Source: DTU015 sp012837895
Lineage (GTDB): Bacteria; Bacillota; Sulfobacillia; Fermentithermobacillales; Fermentithermobacillaceae
Assembly (NCBI GenBank): GCA_050952085.1
Contig: JBMNKH010000004.1
Span: 62,001 to 126,000, forward strand
Length of the DNA stretch: 64,000 nt
Direction: 5' to 3'
The position numbers and the translations under genes were made by a program. Below the pieces are notes generated by a model. That model worked only from the letters and a program-made list of their open reading frames with translations. It made no database searches and had not been told where the DNA came from. How positions within the stretch are numbered: the stretch's first letter is position 1; each line of letters opens with the position of its first letter. Positions 17,637 through 25,998 of this stretch are shown here, piece after piece.

Positions 17637-18344
17637 TGGTGCACGTAGTGCGCCAAGCAAACAGCTTCTGACCGAAAATCGGCACCGATCGGTACACGTG
17701 ATGCACCGTTTCGAAGGTTCCTGCGCAAAATATCCGGTCCCTTGGTGTATGTGGTGCACCATTCTTCCGTCATTCCACCGACAAACGGCGCCGATTGGTG
17801 CACGTGGTGCACCATTTTGAAGGTTCGTGCCGCAGAAACGCGGTACATTGGTGCATCTGGTGCACCATTCTTTCGCCATTTCGCGAGAAAACAGTTCCGA
17901 TTGGTGCACGCGGTGCACCATTTTGAAGGTCTCTGCCACGGAAACGCGGCACATTGGTGCATCTGGTGCACCATTCTTTCGCCATTCCACGAGAAAACAG
18001 TTCCGATTGGTGCACGTGGTGCACCATTTTGAAGGTCTCTGCCACGGAAACGCGGCACATTGGTGCATCGGGTGCACCATTTTGAAGGTTCCTGCCACGG
18101 AAACGCGGTCCCTTGGTGCATCTGGTGCACCATTCTTCCGCCATTCCACGAGAAAACAGTTCCGATTGGTGCACGTGGTGCACCATTTTGAAGGTCTCTG
18201 CCACAGAAAGCCGACCCAATGGTGCATCTGGTACACCACTTTGGAGGTTTCTACGGCCCAGATACGCCAAATTGGCACACATGATGCACCAATCGCCGGA
18301 CCTTCATCACCAGAAATCAGGTCATAGGCACACGCAACACGCCG
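17637..18344. repeat. array of 14 palindromes at exact 53-bp spacing (array 1)
   Basis: A 19-bp inverted repeat TGGTGCA-N5-TGCACCA begins at 17637, 17690, 17743, 17796, 17849, 17902, 17955, 18008, 18061, 18114, 18167, 18220, 18273 and 18326, every step being 53 bases; the outermost copies are degenerate. The 34-base linkers fall into two recurring classes that mostly alternate (one beginning TTTTGAAGGT, one beginning TTCTTTCGCC), so the higher-order unit is mainly 106 bp. Linkers at 17921-17954 and 18027-18060 are identical. The period is not a multiple of three, so the open frames crossing it are not protein repeats. It lies between convergent oppF and the Nudix gene. Function unknown. Confidence 0.93.
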
Positions 18345-18359
18345 CTCGCTATACCTCCT

Positions 18360-18866
18360 TCACCTGCCAGTCTCCCGATACACAAGGTGGCGGACGCCGG
18401 AACGTGGGTCCTCAAGCAAGTCCCTGAGCAACTCCCCGGCATTTCCCGGGTACACCACTAGGTTGTCGAGCTCATTGATGCTCACCCAGGAGAGTTCAAG
18501 ATCAAATGACTGGCTGCCACGGATATCTGTGGCAAAGAAGCTCCGGTCTAGAGGAACCTGGGTTTCATCCAGCAAGGAAACATCATAATACAAGCAGATT
18601 TGATGAAAGTCCTTGCCTGACCACTGAAAGAACATCTCAGCGACCCACCGAAGTCCGTTCACTTTGATGTCTGCTGACATCTCTTCCTTGAACTCTCTGA
18701 CCAGAGTTTGCTCGTTGGTTTCGCCGAATTCAACGTGACCGCCAGGAAACGCATACCCCACATCGTCGATGGGCTTCTGCAGCAACACCTTGCCGTTCCT
18801 GATCAAGATGCCTGCTACCCTATAACTGAAAACGTAGTTGTCTTTCTCAAAGAATATTTCCGGCAT
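18360..18866 (-). CDS. Nudix hydrolase
   Basis: A 168-residue protein with a complete Nudix box GGHVEFGETNEQTLVREF followed by KEEM at about residues 40-62, matching Gx5Ex7REUxEExGU except for Ser in place of the final Gly. The family hydrolyses nucleoside diphosphates linked to another moiety with a divalent metal; the substrate is not evident. ATG 18866 is chosen because GGGAGG lies six bases before it; a longer frame lacks a site. It stands alone on the minus strand, with its 3' end 16 bases from the palindrome array. Confidence 0.85.
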   Translation of the reverse strand: MPEIFFEKDNYVFSYRVAGILIRNGKVLLQKPIDDVGYAFPGGHVEFGETNEQTLVREFKEEMSADIKVNGLRWVAEMFFQWSGKDFHQICLYYDVSLLDETQVPLDRSFFATDIRGSQSFDLELSWVSINELDNLVVYPGNAGELLRDLLEDPRSGVRHLVYRETGR

Positions 18867-19343
18867 AGAGAACCTCCCAAAAGAAGCATCTTTCACACAT
18901 CGCTGTTCACCAGCCCATAAACCAACACGTTACAGAACCGGCCGTCCTTTCATGGTCCTCCCCCCCTCTTTCTCCAATAACCAAAGCAGTCCTCCCAGGC
19001 ATTGTCTTTGACATCAATGCTATCCGAAACCGGAAGCTTGTATAGTTCGTATGTCTATAGTGGAAAGGCTTTGTGCGTCAATGCTACCCGTACATAGGAG
19101 CCTGAATAGATTAGACTAGGCGCTGAGCTTGAACAGACACCAAGGCCAACAGCAGTTAAGCAAGACTTGCAGTAACAAAGCATCAAACATGCCGACTTCC
19201 ACATATAGCAGAACCAAGCCAGCCTCGCATTCAGTAAACGGGATACAACAAGAAGCCGAGCCATTACAGACGCGCTCTCAATGATATCTCGGCAAACTCC
19301 TGGGCCTATTGTCTTAAATGTACACTGTGGAGGTGACCAGCTT
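18867..19343. other. intergenic region without recognised features
   Basis: About 480 bases between the divergent Nudix gene and the hypothetical at 19344. It should carry both promoters, but no strong hexamers, repeats, RNA fold or short gene with a ribosome binding site are seen. Confidence 0.4.
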
Positions 19344-19976
19344 ATGTCAGTTAAGAAACGAGCGTGGCTCGCAATCCCCATGCTCGTGATCTTGAGTTTG
19401 GCCCTGTATCCGCTAGTAGGCAAGTATAAGCCTAAGCCTTTGAGCAAAGACCAAATCCCAGGTGAAGTGCGAGAGTTACTGGAGGCCTCCGATGACACCT
19501 GGGAAGTCGGAGAAGTCGAATACTTCGTGTTTGAACCGGAAGGCGACGAGTATGTGGTCGTGGCGGTGGCAAGCATCCTGCAATCTTGGGGCGAGCGTGC
19601 GAATTTCTTGCGCTATGCGCGAGCCAAAGGGGAACTGGGTCCTGACGGAAACCTGGTATGGACATTGGTATCTGACATTTCCGGAAAAGGCTACAGCGGT
19701 GGACGTGGGAGTCACAAATGGCTCAATACCGAATATCCGAACAGCGTGATTGGAGTGGTACCCGGGCAGAGGCGAACTGTGGGATGGGTGCTGGATCCCA
19801 AGGTCGCCAAGATCGAGGTGACTTGCTTTACAGACGAAACAGTCACAGCCCGCATCGTAAACGGCTTTTGGTGGACGGAGCCTTATGACTGGTACAACAA
19901 CTGGCCCAGACAAAAGACTGTAGCCTACGATACATCGGGTAAGGTGTTGTACGTAGCGGATATGACTGAGAAGTAA
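19344..19976 (+). CDS. hypothetical membrane-anchored protein
   Basis: A 210-residue protein with Lys/Arg-rich N-terminus and one hydrophobic segment (AWLAIPMLVILSLALYPLVG, about residues 7-26), then a soluble outer domain rich in Trp and Tyr (NGFWWTEPYDWYNNWP). No family is recognised. ATG 19344 has GGAGGTG eight bases upstream; the longer frame has none. The topology suggests an exported, membrane-tethered protein. It stands alone, with no operon partner. Confidence 0.65.
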   Translation: MSVKKRAWLAIPMLVILSLALYPLVGKYKPKPLSKDQIPGEVRELLEASDDTWEVGEVEYFVFEPEGDEYVVVAVASILQSWGERANFLRYARAKGELGPDGNLVWTLVSDISGKGYSGGRGSHKWLNTEYPNSVIGVVPGQRRTVGWVLDPKVAKIEVTCFTDETVTARIVNGFWWTEPYDWYNNWPRQKTVAYDTSGKVLYVADMTEK

Positions 19977-20051
19977 ACTCGGCTTGGGATTGTGTGTTCT
20001 TTCTCAAACAAAGGGGGGTACGCTCTTTCCGGAGCAACTTCTAATGCTGCC

Positions 20052-20336
20052 CTAGCCGTTGTTTCCACCCTTCGTGTTACACTCGTCTGCCAGCTTTTTG
20101 AACGGAACGGAAAACACGTCGAATACATTAGGGGATATCTCGACTGCGAAAACGACAACATCAAGGTGCCCGGACACCTGCTCAGTGACGTCACAAAACC
20201 TGTGGTCGCCCAGGCATGCCGACTTAATGACGGCCCTGAATCCTTTGTAGCACACTTCGTTGTCGTCGCTCACGGTGATATCCAGATTACGAACAACTTC
20301 TTGCATGATGAACCTGGCCTTTTCGGCAACGCTCAT
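20052..20336 (-). CDS. small hypothetical protein
   Basis: A 94-residue reading frame starting at ATG 20336 with a strong GGGGGGGAAG five bases upstream. The sequence (for example DNEVCYKGFRAVIKSACLG and HLDVVVFAVEISPNVFDVF) looks protein-like, with alternating hydrophobic strands, but I do not recognise a family. It may be a truncated gene, since it lies just downstream of a decayed permease on the same strand. Confidence 0.45.
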   Translation of the reverse strand: MSVAEKARFIMQEVVRNLDITVSDDNEVCYKGFRAVIKSACLGDHRFCDVTEQVSGHLDVVVFAVEISPNVFDVFSVPFKKLADECNTKGGNNG

Positions 20337-20449
20337 TTCTTCCCCCCCTTTGAAACCTCACTTGTCCGGTCGGGTTGAGGGTATTGTAATCTACGGCCGG
20401 GCTCCTGTCAAAAAGCGCGCTATGGGGAATGAAGTTGGTACCATAAAGA

Positions 20450-20970
20450 CTAAGACGACGCACCCGTATACCCTCGTACGCCATTTGCCCACAGGATTTG
20501 CCCGGCAAAATACCACAGTATACCGTGAAACACGAGGTGCAAGAAGTGGGTGAAAGTCGACCCCCGGATCAAAGCCATGGTGGGCATATTTGCCATGGCG
20601 GCAACAGGCAGTATATACGAAAACAAGATCCTGCTGAATCCGCGAAATACGGCAATTGGATAACGAGCAAGGGTCAAATATCTGGTCAAACAGGCCGTAC
20701 AGACCATATACCTCCAGGAACCAGAAAGTGGTGCAGTTGAGGCAGAAACTGAGACAGAATTTTATCCAAACACCGATCGTCAAGAGGGCGGTATATGCCA
20801 CCCAATTGCCGATATGCACCCCATCCCTCACGCCCTTGGCGACCAGCAAAGCCCCAATGGCAACCTCAAGCAACCTGGTAGTGCGGATACGTCCAACCGA
20901 AACCAGGAGCCGGGTGTTAAGCGGTTTCAGGAGGTCAAAGTCCAAGGGTGCCCTCTTCTACCTTGAGCAT
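20450..20970 (-). pseudogene. ABC-2 type permease (DUF990-like), decayed remnant
   Basis: Joining frames on the minus strand gives the C-terminal two-thirds of a DUF990-type ABC-2 permease: EEGTL + DFDLLKPLNTRLLVSVGRI, then FWFLEVYGLYGLFDQIFD + LARYPIAVFRGFSRILF, and a family-like C-terminus WANGVRGYTGASS. At least two single-base shifts are needed: one in the GGG run at 20671-20673 and one near 20942-20945. The N-terminal helices and start are missing, and no partner ATPase is nearby. The gene is therefore a pseudogene. Original function: membrane subunit of an export-type ABC transporter. Confidence 0.72.
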
Positions 20971-21006
20971 TGTTGGTTTGAGCCGAATTAGGCACATTTA
21001 AGCACA

Positions 21007-21029
21007 CAAAAAAGCCCCTTTCGGGGCTT
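21007..21029 (-). terminator. intrinsic terminator after tRNA-Ala
   Basis: On the minus strand a 7-bp GC-rich stem (AAGCCCC-GAAA-GGGGCTT) with a GAAA tetraloop is followed directly by a run of T. It lies about 15 bases after the tRNA 3' end. Confidence 0.92.
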
Positions 21030-21044
21030 ATTTGCTTGTTATAC

Positions 21045-21120
21045 TGGTGGAGCCGAAGGGAATCGAACCCACGACCTCCTGAATGCCATTCAGGCGCTCT
21101 CCCAACTGAGCTACGGCCCC
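21045..21120 (-). tRNA. tRNA-Ala (anticodon GGC)
   Basis: A 76-nt gene with full cloverleaf. Acceptor GGGGCCG pairs with CGGCTCC and contains the G3-U70 alanine identity pair. The D-arm is GCTC-AGTTGGGA-GAGC, the anticodon arm CCTGA-ATGGCAT-TCAGG gives anticodon GGC, and the T-arm contains GGTTCGATTCC. The terminal CCA is encoded. Confidence 0.97.
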
Positions 21121-21133
21121 ACCTACACTCTAT

Positions 21134-21161
21134 ATCATACTTGTTTTTCACTGAAAGTCAA
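21134..21161 (-). promoter_or_regulatory. promoter of tRNA-Ala
   Basis: TTGACT at 21156-21161 and TATGAT at 21134-21139 on the minus strand, separated by 16 bases and ending about 13 bases before the tRNA 5' end. A good sigma-A type match. Confidence 0.7.
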
Positions 21162-21263
21162 GTTTACCAGCAACGAACATGCGACAAACCTACGTTAGGA
21201 CACGCAGGTCCCAACCGCTATGGCACAGCACAAGACACCGCCATCGGCGGAAACAATCAAGGC

Positions 21264-21686
21264 TTAGGTAGCGTCGCCGGTACGCTTATCTTCTTCAAAA
21301 TCAACCCGGGGTGCGTCGCCCCACAGCCTTTCCAGGCCGTAGAAGTCCCTTTCTTCTTCCCTGAACACATGCACTACAACATCACCGTAATCCAGAAGCA
21401 CCCAGTAACCAAGCCCGTAGCCTTCCACGTGCATGGGTTTTCTCGCGATTTCCTCAGAGTATACCACCCTGTCGGCGAGAGCTTGCACATGCCTGGTGTT
21501 CGAACCTGAGGCGATAACGAAGAAGTCAGCAATAAGGGTGATGTCGCCCACATCCAGGATCACAACATCGATGCCCTTTGCATCATACAAAGATTCTGCC
21601 GCCTGCACAGCCAAAGACTTAGCCTGATCTTTCCCGGTTCCTGTGTGTTGGTTCAGTTCAACAACCGGCGTATCTATAAAAACCAA
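21264..21686 (-). CDS. rsfS: ribosomal silencing factor RsfS
   Basis: About 140 residues of the RsfS/Iojap family: AVQAAESLYDAKGIDVVILDVGD, ADFFVIASGSNTRHVQALAD, KPMHVEGYGLGYWVLLDYGDVVVHVFREEERDFYGLERLWGDAP. RsfS binds ribosomal protein L14 and blocks subunit joining in starved cells. The start is uncertain: the TTG at 21686 is only two bases from GGGAGGA, and no other ordinary start is well spaced, so an unusual start may be used. It is the last gene of the nadD-yqeK-LCP-rsfS cluster, the standard order in Clostridia. Confidence 0.92.
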   Translation of the reverse strand: MVFIDTPVVELNQHTGTGKDQAKSLAVQAAESLYDAKGIDVVILDVGDITLIADFFVIASGSNTRHVQALADRVVYSEEIARKPMHVEGYGLGYWVLLDYGDVVVHVFREEERDFYGLERLWGDAPRVDFEEDKRTGDAT

Positions 21687-21716
21687 TCCTCCCGTATTGC
21701 TCTGATTTATCGTCTT

Positions 21717-23033
21717 CTATCTCGGCATTCTAAAGTCTTTCCCGATGATAACCAAAACATCTGACTCCTCGGGGACTTGGTCAGATGTGTATCCCTTTGC
21801 CTCAACTCCGGCTATTCTCATACTCTTCAAGAGCTCCGTCTGGACATCCTGCTTGGCCTTGGGAGCCAACACCTTTGTTTCATCATAATCGAAGTTGTCT
21901 GCATTTCCAACGCTGACTACGTTGAAACCGTAGCTCCGCAGAATAGAGGCGATGTAGTCGGCAGCGCCGGGAATACCGCATCCGTTTTGCACTGCCACCC
22001 TGACCTCTGCGTTTCTTTCCCGGTCTATACCCCTTATGATCTCATCCACAGTTTGGGCCGCTTTCTCGGAATCCACCAGCCAGTAGCTTACATCGCCTAT
22101 ATAACCTGCTTCACCAGGCAAAGTCGCCCACTTGACATCATCCAGCTTCACGCCAAGTCCGACGGAAGCCAGGTACATGATCTCTTCATCGGTCATATCC
22201 GTGAGCACATACGGCAACATATCGCCTATGATGCTCGGCAGCTTTGTAACAGTGCTGATTCTCAGGGCTTTGTCGGCAAGGGCCTTCAAGAACTGTTGCT
22301 GAGCCTTAATCCTGCCAATGTCACCGTCCACATAGTCCCTGAAACGCACAAACTTGAGGGCGTCTTCGCCGTATAGGGTTTGGGGACCCGGTTCAAGATG
22401 GATGTACAGATCTTGTTCGGGGTCCTCGTAATCCATTCCTGGGGGCACATCCACTTCCACTCCGCCCAACCGGTCAATCACTTTCTTGAAACCTTCGAAG
22501 TCGATCCGTATATAGCGGTGAATCTCCACATCGAGAAAATCTGCCAGGGTTTCAACTACGAGTTCAGGACCCCCGTAGGCATGGGCATGTCCTGCCTTCT
22601 CGAGGTCGTTCACCTTAGGTATGAACACTCTGGTATCTCTGGGAACAGCCAGCACTCCCACCTTCTTGGTATCAATGTCTACGCTGACGATCATCATGAC
22701 GTCGGAACGGGTACCTGTCCTGTGGGACTTGAGCGGTTGGCCGTTAACCCCGCCGTCAATCCCGATCACCAATATATTCATCCTCGAAGTGGATTCGTTA
22801 ACCATGGGGAGTTCACTGGTAGGAGGGTATCCTCTTGAGTAGCCCTTGAGGTAGGTGTACATACCAACACCCATGCCGATTACAAACAAAACTATGCCAA
22901 GGGCCACCATCCCCACAAGCCTGCCCCAGTTCCTTCTTGCGGGCTTCTCCGTGGTTGCCGGCCGCTTATATATCCTCGTTTCATCGAGCTCAGGGCTCAG
23001 TTCAGCGTTATGCCTGCGTCTTCGTGATCTCAT
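21717..23033 (-). CDS. LytR-CpsA-Psr (LCP) family wall-polymer ligase with LytR_C domain
   Basis: A 438-residue protein: basic cytoplasmic tail, one transmembrane helix (about residues 37-60, LVGMVALGIVLFVIGMGVGM), an LCP domain starting NILVIGIDGG with the conserved Arg/Asp cluster (SDVMMIVSVDIDTKKVGVLAVPRDTRV, FRDYVDGDIGRIKAQQQFL), and a C-terminal LytR_C domain (VRVAVQNGCGIPGAADYIASILRS). LCP enzymes transfer undecaprenyl-linked teichoic-acid-like polymers to peptidoglycan outside the membrane. ATG 23033 lies inside the end of yqeK (26-base overlap), preceded by GGTGGTGG, so the two genes are coupled. Confidence 0.92.
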   Translation of the reverse strand: MRSRRRRHNAELSPELDETRIYKRPATTEKPARRNWGRLVGMVALGIVLFVIGMGVGMYTYLKGYSRGYPPTSELPMVNESTSRMNILVIGIDGGVNGQPLKSHRTGTRSDVMMIVSVDIDTKKVGVLAVPRDTRVFIPKVNDLEKAGHAHAYGGPELVVETLADFLDVEIHRYIRIDFEGFKKVIDRLGGVEVDVPPGMDYEDPEQDLYIHLEPGPQTLYGEDALKFVRFRDYVDGDIGRIKAQQQFLKALADKALRISTVTKLPSIIGDMLPYVLTDMTDEEIMYLASVGLGVKLDDVKWATLPGEAGYIGDVSYWLVDSEKAAQTVDEIIRGIDRERNAEVRVAVQNGCGIPGAADYIASILRSYGFNVVSVGNADNFDYDETKVLAPKAKQDVQTELLKSMRIAGVEAKGYTSDQVPEESDVLVIIGKDFRMPR

Positions 23034-23580
23034 TGAATACCACCACCGTTTCTGTATCCACAATCCAGCCCCGGGTTTGAGCTGCATAGACTATAGCGTT
23101 ACGTAAACCTTCTAACAGGGCACGCTCAAATTCGCCTTCTTCAAGCAGCTTGCGGACAATGCCGGCACTGGGATAAACCCTGGTAGGCTCAACCTTGTCC
23201 GCCAAATATACGATCTGCTCCAGCTTGGTCCAGTGGCGCCTGCCAACTATGTGGGAAGCTATTCCATCGAGAACGCCCTTGTCTTTGATTCCTAGCTCCT
23301 TCCGGACAATGAAAGCTGCCACTTTTCCATGCAAGAGAAATGGACAAGTTTTTTCTTCTTTTCTAAGTATTATACCTTGTTTTCTTGCATGCAGTAAAAG
23401 GGAGCTGGCTGGTAATTCCCTGGCAACATCATGCAAGAGCCCGGTTAGATAAACCCTTTCAGGATCCACCCCATATTGCTTGCCCAATCTGTATCCATAC
23501 TTGGCAGTACTCAGGCTGTGCTCAAACCTTTCTTCACTGAGCATGGCCCTGGCAAACTCAAAGGCGCGTTGATAGATCAA
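23008..23580 (-). CDS. yqeK: HD-domain Ap4A hydrolase (YqeK)
   Basis: A 190-residue HD-superfamily phosphohydrolase. It shows RFEHSLSTAKYG, the metal-binding GLLHDVARE, an internal His in FLLHGKVAAF, and YLADKVEPTR, in the YqeK order. Family members cleave diadenosine tetraphosphate to two ADP. The start is TTG 23580 with only a weak AAGGTTGGG upstream. Normally yqeK directly follows nadD; here an RRM gene and a terminator-like hairpin separate them. Confidence 0.9.
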   Translation of the reverse strand: MIYQRAFEFARAMLSEERFEHSLSTAKYGYRLGKQYGVDPERVYLTGLLHDVARELPASSLLLHARKQGIILRKEEKTCPFLLHGKVAAFIVRKELGIKDKGVLDGIASHIVGRRHWTKLEQIVYLADKVEPTRVYPSAGIVRKLLEEGEFERALLEGLRNAIVYAAQTRGWIVDTETVVVFNEITKTQA

Positions 23581-23735
23581 ATTTCAACCCAACCTTTAGA
23601 AGGTATATGTTCTCGGGTAATTGGACGTAGACATAAGTACCAAAGTTTCAACGGCAGGGATTGCGGTAGCAGATGCTACGACTAAAGCGGCAACGGCTGT
23701 AACGTCAGGCACCGTGACTGCTCTGGTAGTTCCTC

Positions 23736-23795
23736 AAAAAGGATGTTGCCTCCAAATCCTCAGGATGTAGTACATCAGAAAAGATGAGGAGGCAA
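23736..23795 (-). terminator. terminator-like inverted repeat after the RRM gene
   Basis: On the minus strand TTGCCTCC (23788-23795) pairs with GGAGGCAA (23746-23753) around a 34-base loop region with further partial pairing, followed by a TTTTT run at 23736-23740. It lies 22 bases after the RRM stop, within a 237-base gap before yqeK that shows no gene. Confidence 0.5.
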
Positions 23796-23817
23796 GACAT
23801 TCCCGGCTTACATGAAC

Positions 23818-24072
23818 TTAGAACCTAGGCTGACGTGGCCTGGCTTCATTCACTATTATTTGACGCCCGCCCAGCATGGTCCCGTTAACAGCTTCAATGG
23901 CTTTTTCTACATCAGCCTCATCTACCTCGACGAAGCCAAAGCCTCTCGACCTGCCAGTATCTCTATCAGTGATGATCCTGCAGCTCTTAACCTCGACAAA
24001 CGGGCTAAAAGCGGCTGAAAGCTCTTCACTGGTAGTGGACCAGGGCAAATTCCCTACGTACAGGGTCTTCAT
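23818..24072 (-). CDS. single-RRM RNA-binding protein
   Basis: An 84-residue protein consisting of one RNA recognition motif: RNP2 LYVGNL at the N-terminus and RNP1 RGFGFVEV at about residues 46-53, with the usual TDRDTGRS before it. ATG 24072 has GGGAGG a few bases upstream. These small bacterial RRM proteins bind RNA, often linked to cold or stress in other groups; the target here is unknown. It lies between nadD and yqeK, a gene pair usually adjacent. Confidence 0.92.
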   Translation of the reverse strand: MKTLYVGNLPWSTTSEELSAAFSPFVEVKSCRIITDRDTGRSRGFGFVEVDEADVEKAIEAVNGTMLGGRQIIVNEARPRQPRF

Positions 24073-24139
24073 AAGTACACCTCCCTTGATTCTGAATTGA
24101 CCGCACCCTCTACCAACCAACCATCCTCTGATAAAACGA

Positions 24140-24766
24140 CTAACGCGTTTCGTCAGCAGTCGCGGAATAAAGCCCTTGCTCTTCTACATACAAACGCACA
24201 GGTTCAGGAACCAAGTACCTGATGGACTCACCGTCTCTCACCCTGCGCCGTATGTCTCTTGAGGCAATAGCTAACAGGGTTACCGGAAACGGATGAACCT
24301 TTGAGAAGCAATCCGGCCCGAGAGATTTCTCAAGCGTAAGAAATGCTTCCACACTGTAACCCGGCCTGGTCACAGCAATAAAGTCCGCCAAATCGAAAAT
24401 CTGCTTGTACCCGTTCCAGGTGTGGATTTCAAGAATTGCATCAAGGCCGGTTATGAAATAAAGCGCTTTGTCCTTGCAGATGGTTTGTTTCAATTCACGC
24501 AGGGTATCCAGAGTATAGGAAGGGCCTTCCCGCTGTATCTCAATTGGTGATACTTCGAACCGTGGATGATCGGCCGTAGCAAGTTTGGCCATCAGGTAGC
24601 GGTGTTCAGAGGAGGTAACTTCAGAATGTGGTTTGTGTGGAGGCATACCTGACGGAACAAAGATAACGCGCTCAAGCCCGAATCCTTGCAACACTTCTTC
24701 GGCAGCCCTGAGATGTCCAAAATGAATCGGATCGAACGTCCCGCCCATCACACCAATCGCAGTCAC
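24140..24766 (-). CDS. nadD: nicotinate-nucleotide adenylyltransferase
   Basis: A 208-residue enzyme that joins ATP and nicotinate mononucleotide to make deaminoNAD. The nucleotidyltransferase signature GGTFDPIHFGHLRAAEE is near the N-terminus (with the HFGH ATP motif), followed by FVPSGMPPHKP, YFITGLDAILEIHTW and the C-terminal ISxxxIR-like region (ASRDIRRRVRDGESIRYLVP). Placed between obg and the RRM gene, in the standard obg-nadD-yqeK cluster. Confidence 0.95.
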   Translation of the reverse strand: MTAIGVMGGTFDPIHFGHLRAAEEVLQGFGLERVIFVPSGMPPHKPHSEVTSSEHRYLMAKLATADHPRFEVSPIEIQREGPSYTLDTLRELKQTICKDKALYFITGLDAILEIHTWNGYKQIFDLADFIAVTRPGYSVEAFLTLEKSLGPDCFSKVHPFPVTLLAIASRDIRRRVRDGESIRYLVPEPVRLYVEEQGLYSATADETR

Positions 24767-24872
24767 CCAAATGCCTCCAAGACCCAGGAACCCTGAAAAT
24801 CAGACTTCACAGTTTGATTATTTCCTACATCTATTCTCTGTCCTATTCTCTGTTCCTGTCAAGAATCCTTCT

Positions 24873-25904
24873 TTAACCTTGCGTCGCCGCCAACACATCA
24901 CGTATCCCTTGAATAAGGCTATCCAAACCTGTTTTCCCGGCAGCAGAAATAAGATACACAGGTTTGCCTGCAACTCGTTCCATCTGCGCCTTTAGCTCCA
25001 GGAGAGCTTCATTTGAATCCACCAAGTCAATCTTGTTTATTGCCACAAGGGATTGCTTCTGCTTCATTTGTTCGCTGTATGCGAGCACTTCACGCCTTAC
25101 AGCCACAAAATCGCCAATAGGCCCCCCAGCTGTTTCAGATTGGCTCAGGGTGCTTCCATCTACAACATATAGTAGTACCGCAGTTCTTTCTATGTGCCTG
25201 AGAAACTCAAACCCCAGTCCCTTGCCTTGGCTGGCCCCTTCGATCAGGCCAGGTATGTCAGCAACCACAAACCTTTCACCTTCATCATCTGCCTCTACAA
25301 CACCAAGGTGCGGGGTAAGGGTTGTAAAGGGATAAGAAGCTACCTCGGGCCTGGCCCTTGAAATAGCTCTCAGGAGAGTAGATTTGCCTGCGTTAGGTAA
25401 GCCCACAAGGCCTACATCAGCTATAGACTTGAGTTCAAGCCGGATGGCACGCTCTTCTCCCGGGCTGCCCTCTTCAAATCTCCTGGGGGCCCGGTTCTTG
25501 GCCGTGGCAAACCTGGCGTTACCCCTGCCGCCTTTGCCGCCTTTGGCAACTACCGCTTCCTGTCCCTCATGTACAAGATCAGCAATCAGCTCTCCGGTAT
25601 CTGCGTCGTAAAGCACGGTTCCAGGAGGAACCTTTACTACCAGGTCCTCTCCCTTCTTGCCGGTACGCCTGTCGCCTTGCCCGTGGCCGCCTTTGGCAGC
25701 TCTTAAGTGGGGCCTGTACTTGAAATCGATAAGGGTATTAAGGTCACTGCTCACCTTGAAAATCACGTTCCCGCCGTCTCCCCCGTCACCACCGGCGGGG
25801 CCGCCGAAAGGAACATACTTCTCACGCCTGAAGGCAACACACCCGTGTCCGCCGTCACCCGCTCTTACATACACCTTGGCCCTGTCAATAAAGCGAGACG
25901 CCAA
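24873..25904 (-). CDS. obg: Obg family GTPase (short form, no OCT domain)
   Basis: About 343 residues. The Gly-rich Obg fold comes first (FIDRAKVYVRAGDGGHGC, GGPAGGDGGDGGNV), then the G domain: G1 GLPNAGKSTL, G2/G3 YPFTTLTPHLGVV and DIPGLIEGA, G4 NKIDL and G5 SAAGKTG. Obg acts in 50S assembly and links GTP level to sporulation. It ends shortly after the G domain, so the C-terminal OCT domain found in B. subtilis Obg (about 430 residues) is absent. TTG 25904 is chosen because AAGGGG lies six bases upstream and the alignment to other Obg proteins starts here. Confidence 0.93.
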   Translation of the reverse strand: MASRFIDRAKVYVRAGDGGHGCVAFRREKYVPFGGPAGGDGGDGGNVIFKVSSDLNTLIDFKYRPHLRAAKGGHGQGDRRTGKKGEDLVVKVPPGTVLYDADTGELIADLVHEGQEAVVAKGGKGGRGNARFATAKNRAPRRFEEGSPGEERAIRLELKSIADVGLVGLPNAGKSTLLRAISRARPEVASYPFTTLTPHLGVVEADDEGERFVVADIPGLIEGASQGKGLGFEFLRHIERTAVLLYVVDGSTLSQSETAGGPIGDFVAVRREVLAYSEQMKQKQSLVAINKIDLVDSNEALLELKAQMERVAGKPVYLISAAGKTGLDSLIQGIRDVLAATQG

Positions 25905-25998
25905 ACCGTACCCCTTCCCTTTCCGAAACACCAAAAGCGGCGGGCATTCCGCCGCTCATGTTTGATTGCATACACCTGATTGTGTAACGATTGCCTGT

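Noticed and set aside
17378..18327. Several long open frames on both strands through array 1 (Trp-Cys-Thr, Gly-Ala-Pro and Val-His rich)
   Set aside because: They come from the palindrome lacking stop codons in any frame. A 53-bp period rotates the frame each unit, and none has a convincing ribosome binding site.
17637..18344. CRISPR array
   Set aside because: Repeat/linker geometry (19 + 34 bp) is CRISPR-like, but the linkers fall into two recurring families, with identical copies, and the repeats vary. No cas gene is near. The same applies to 38437-39144.
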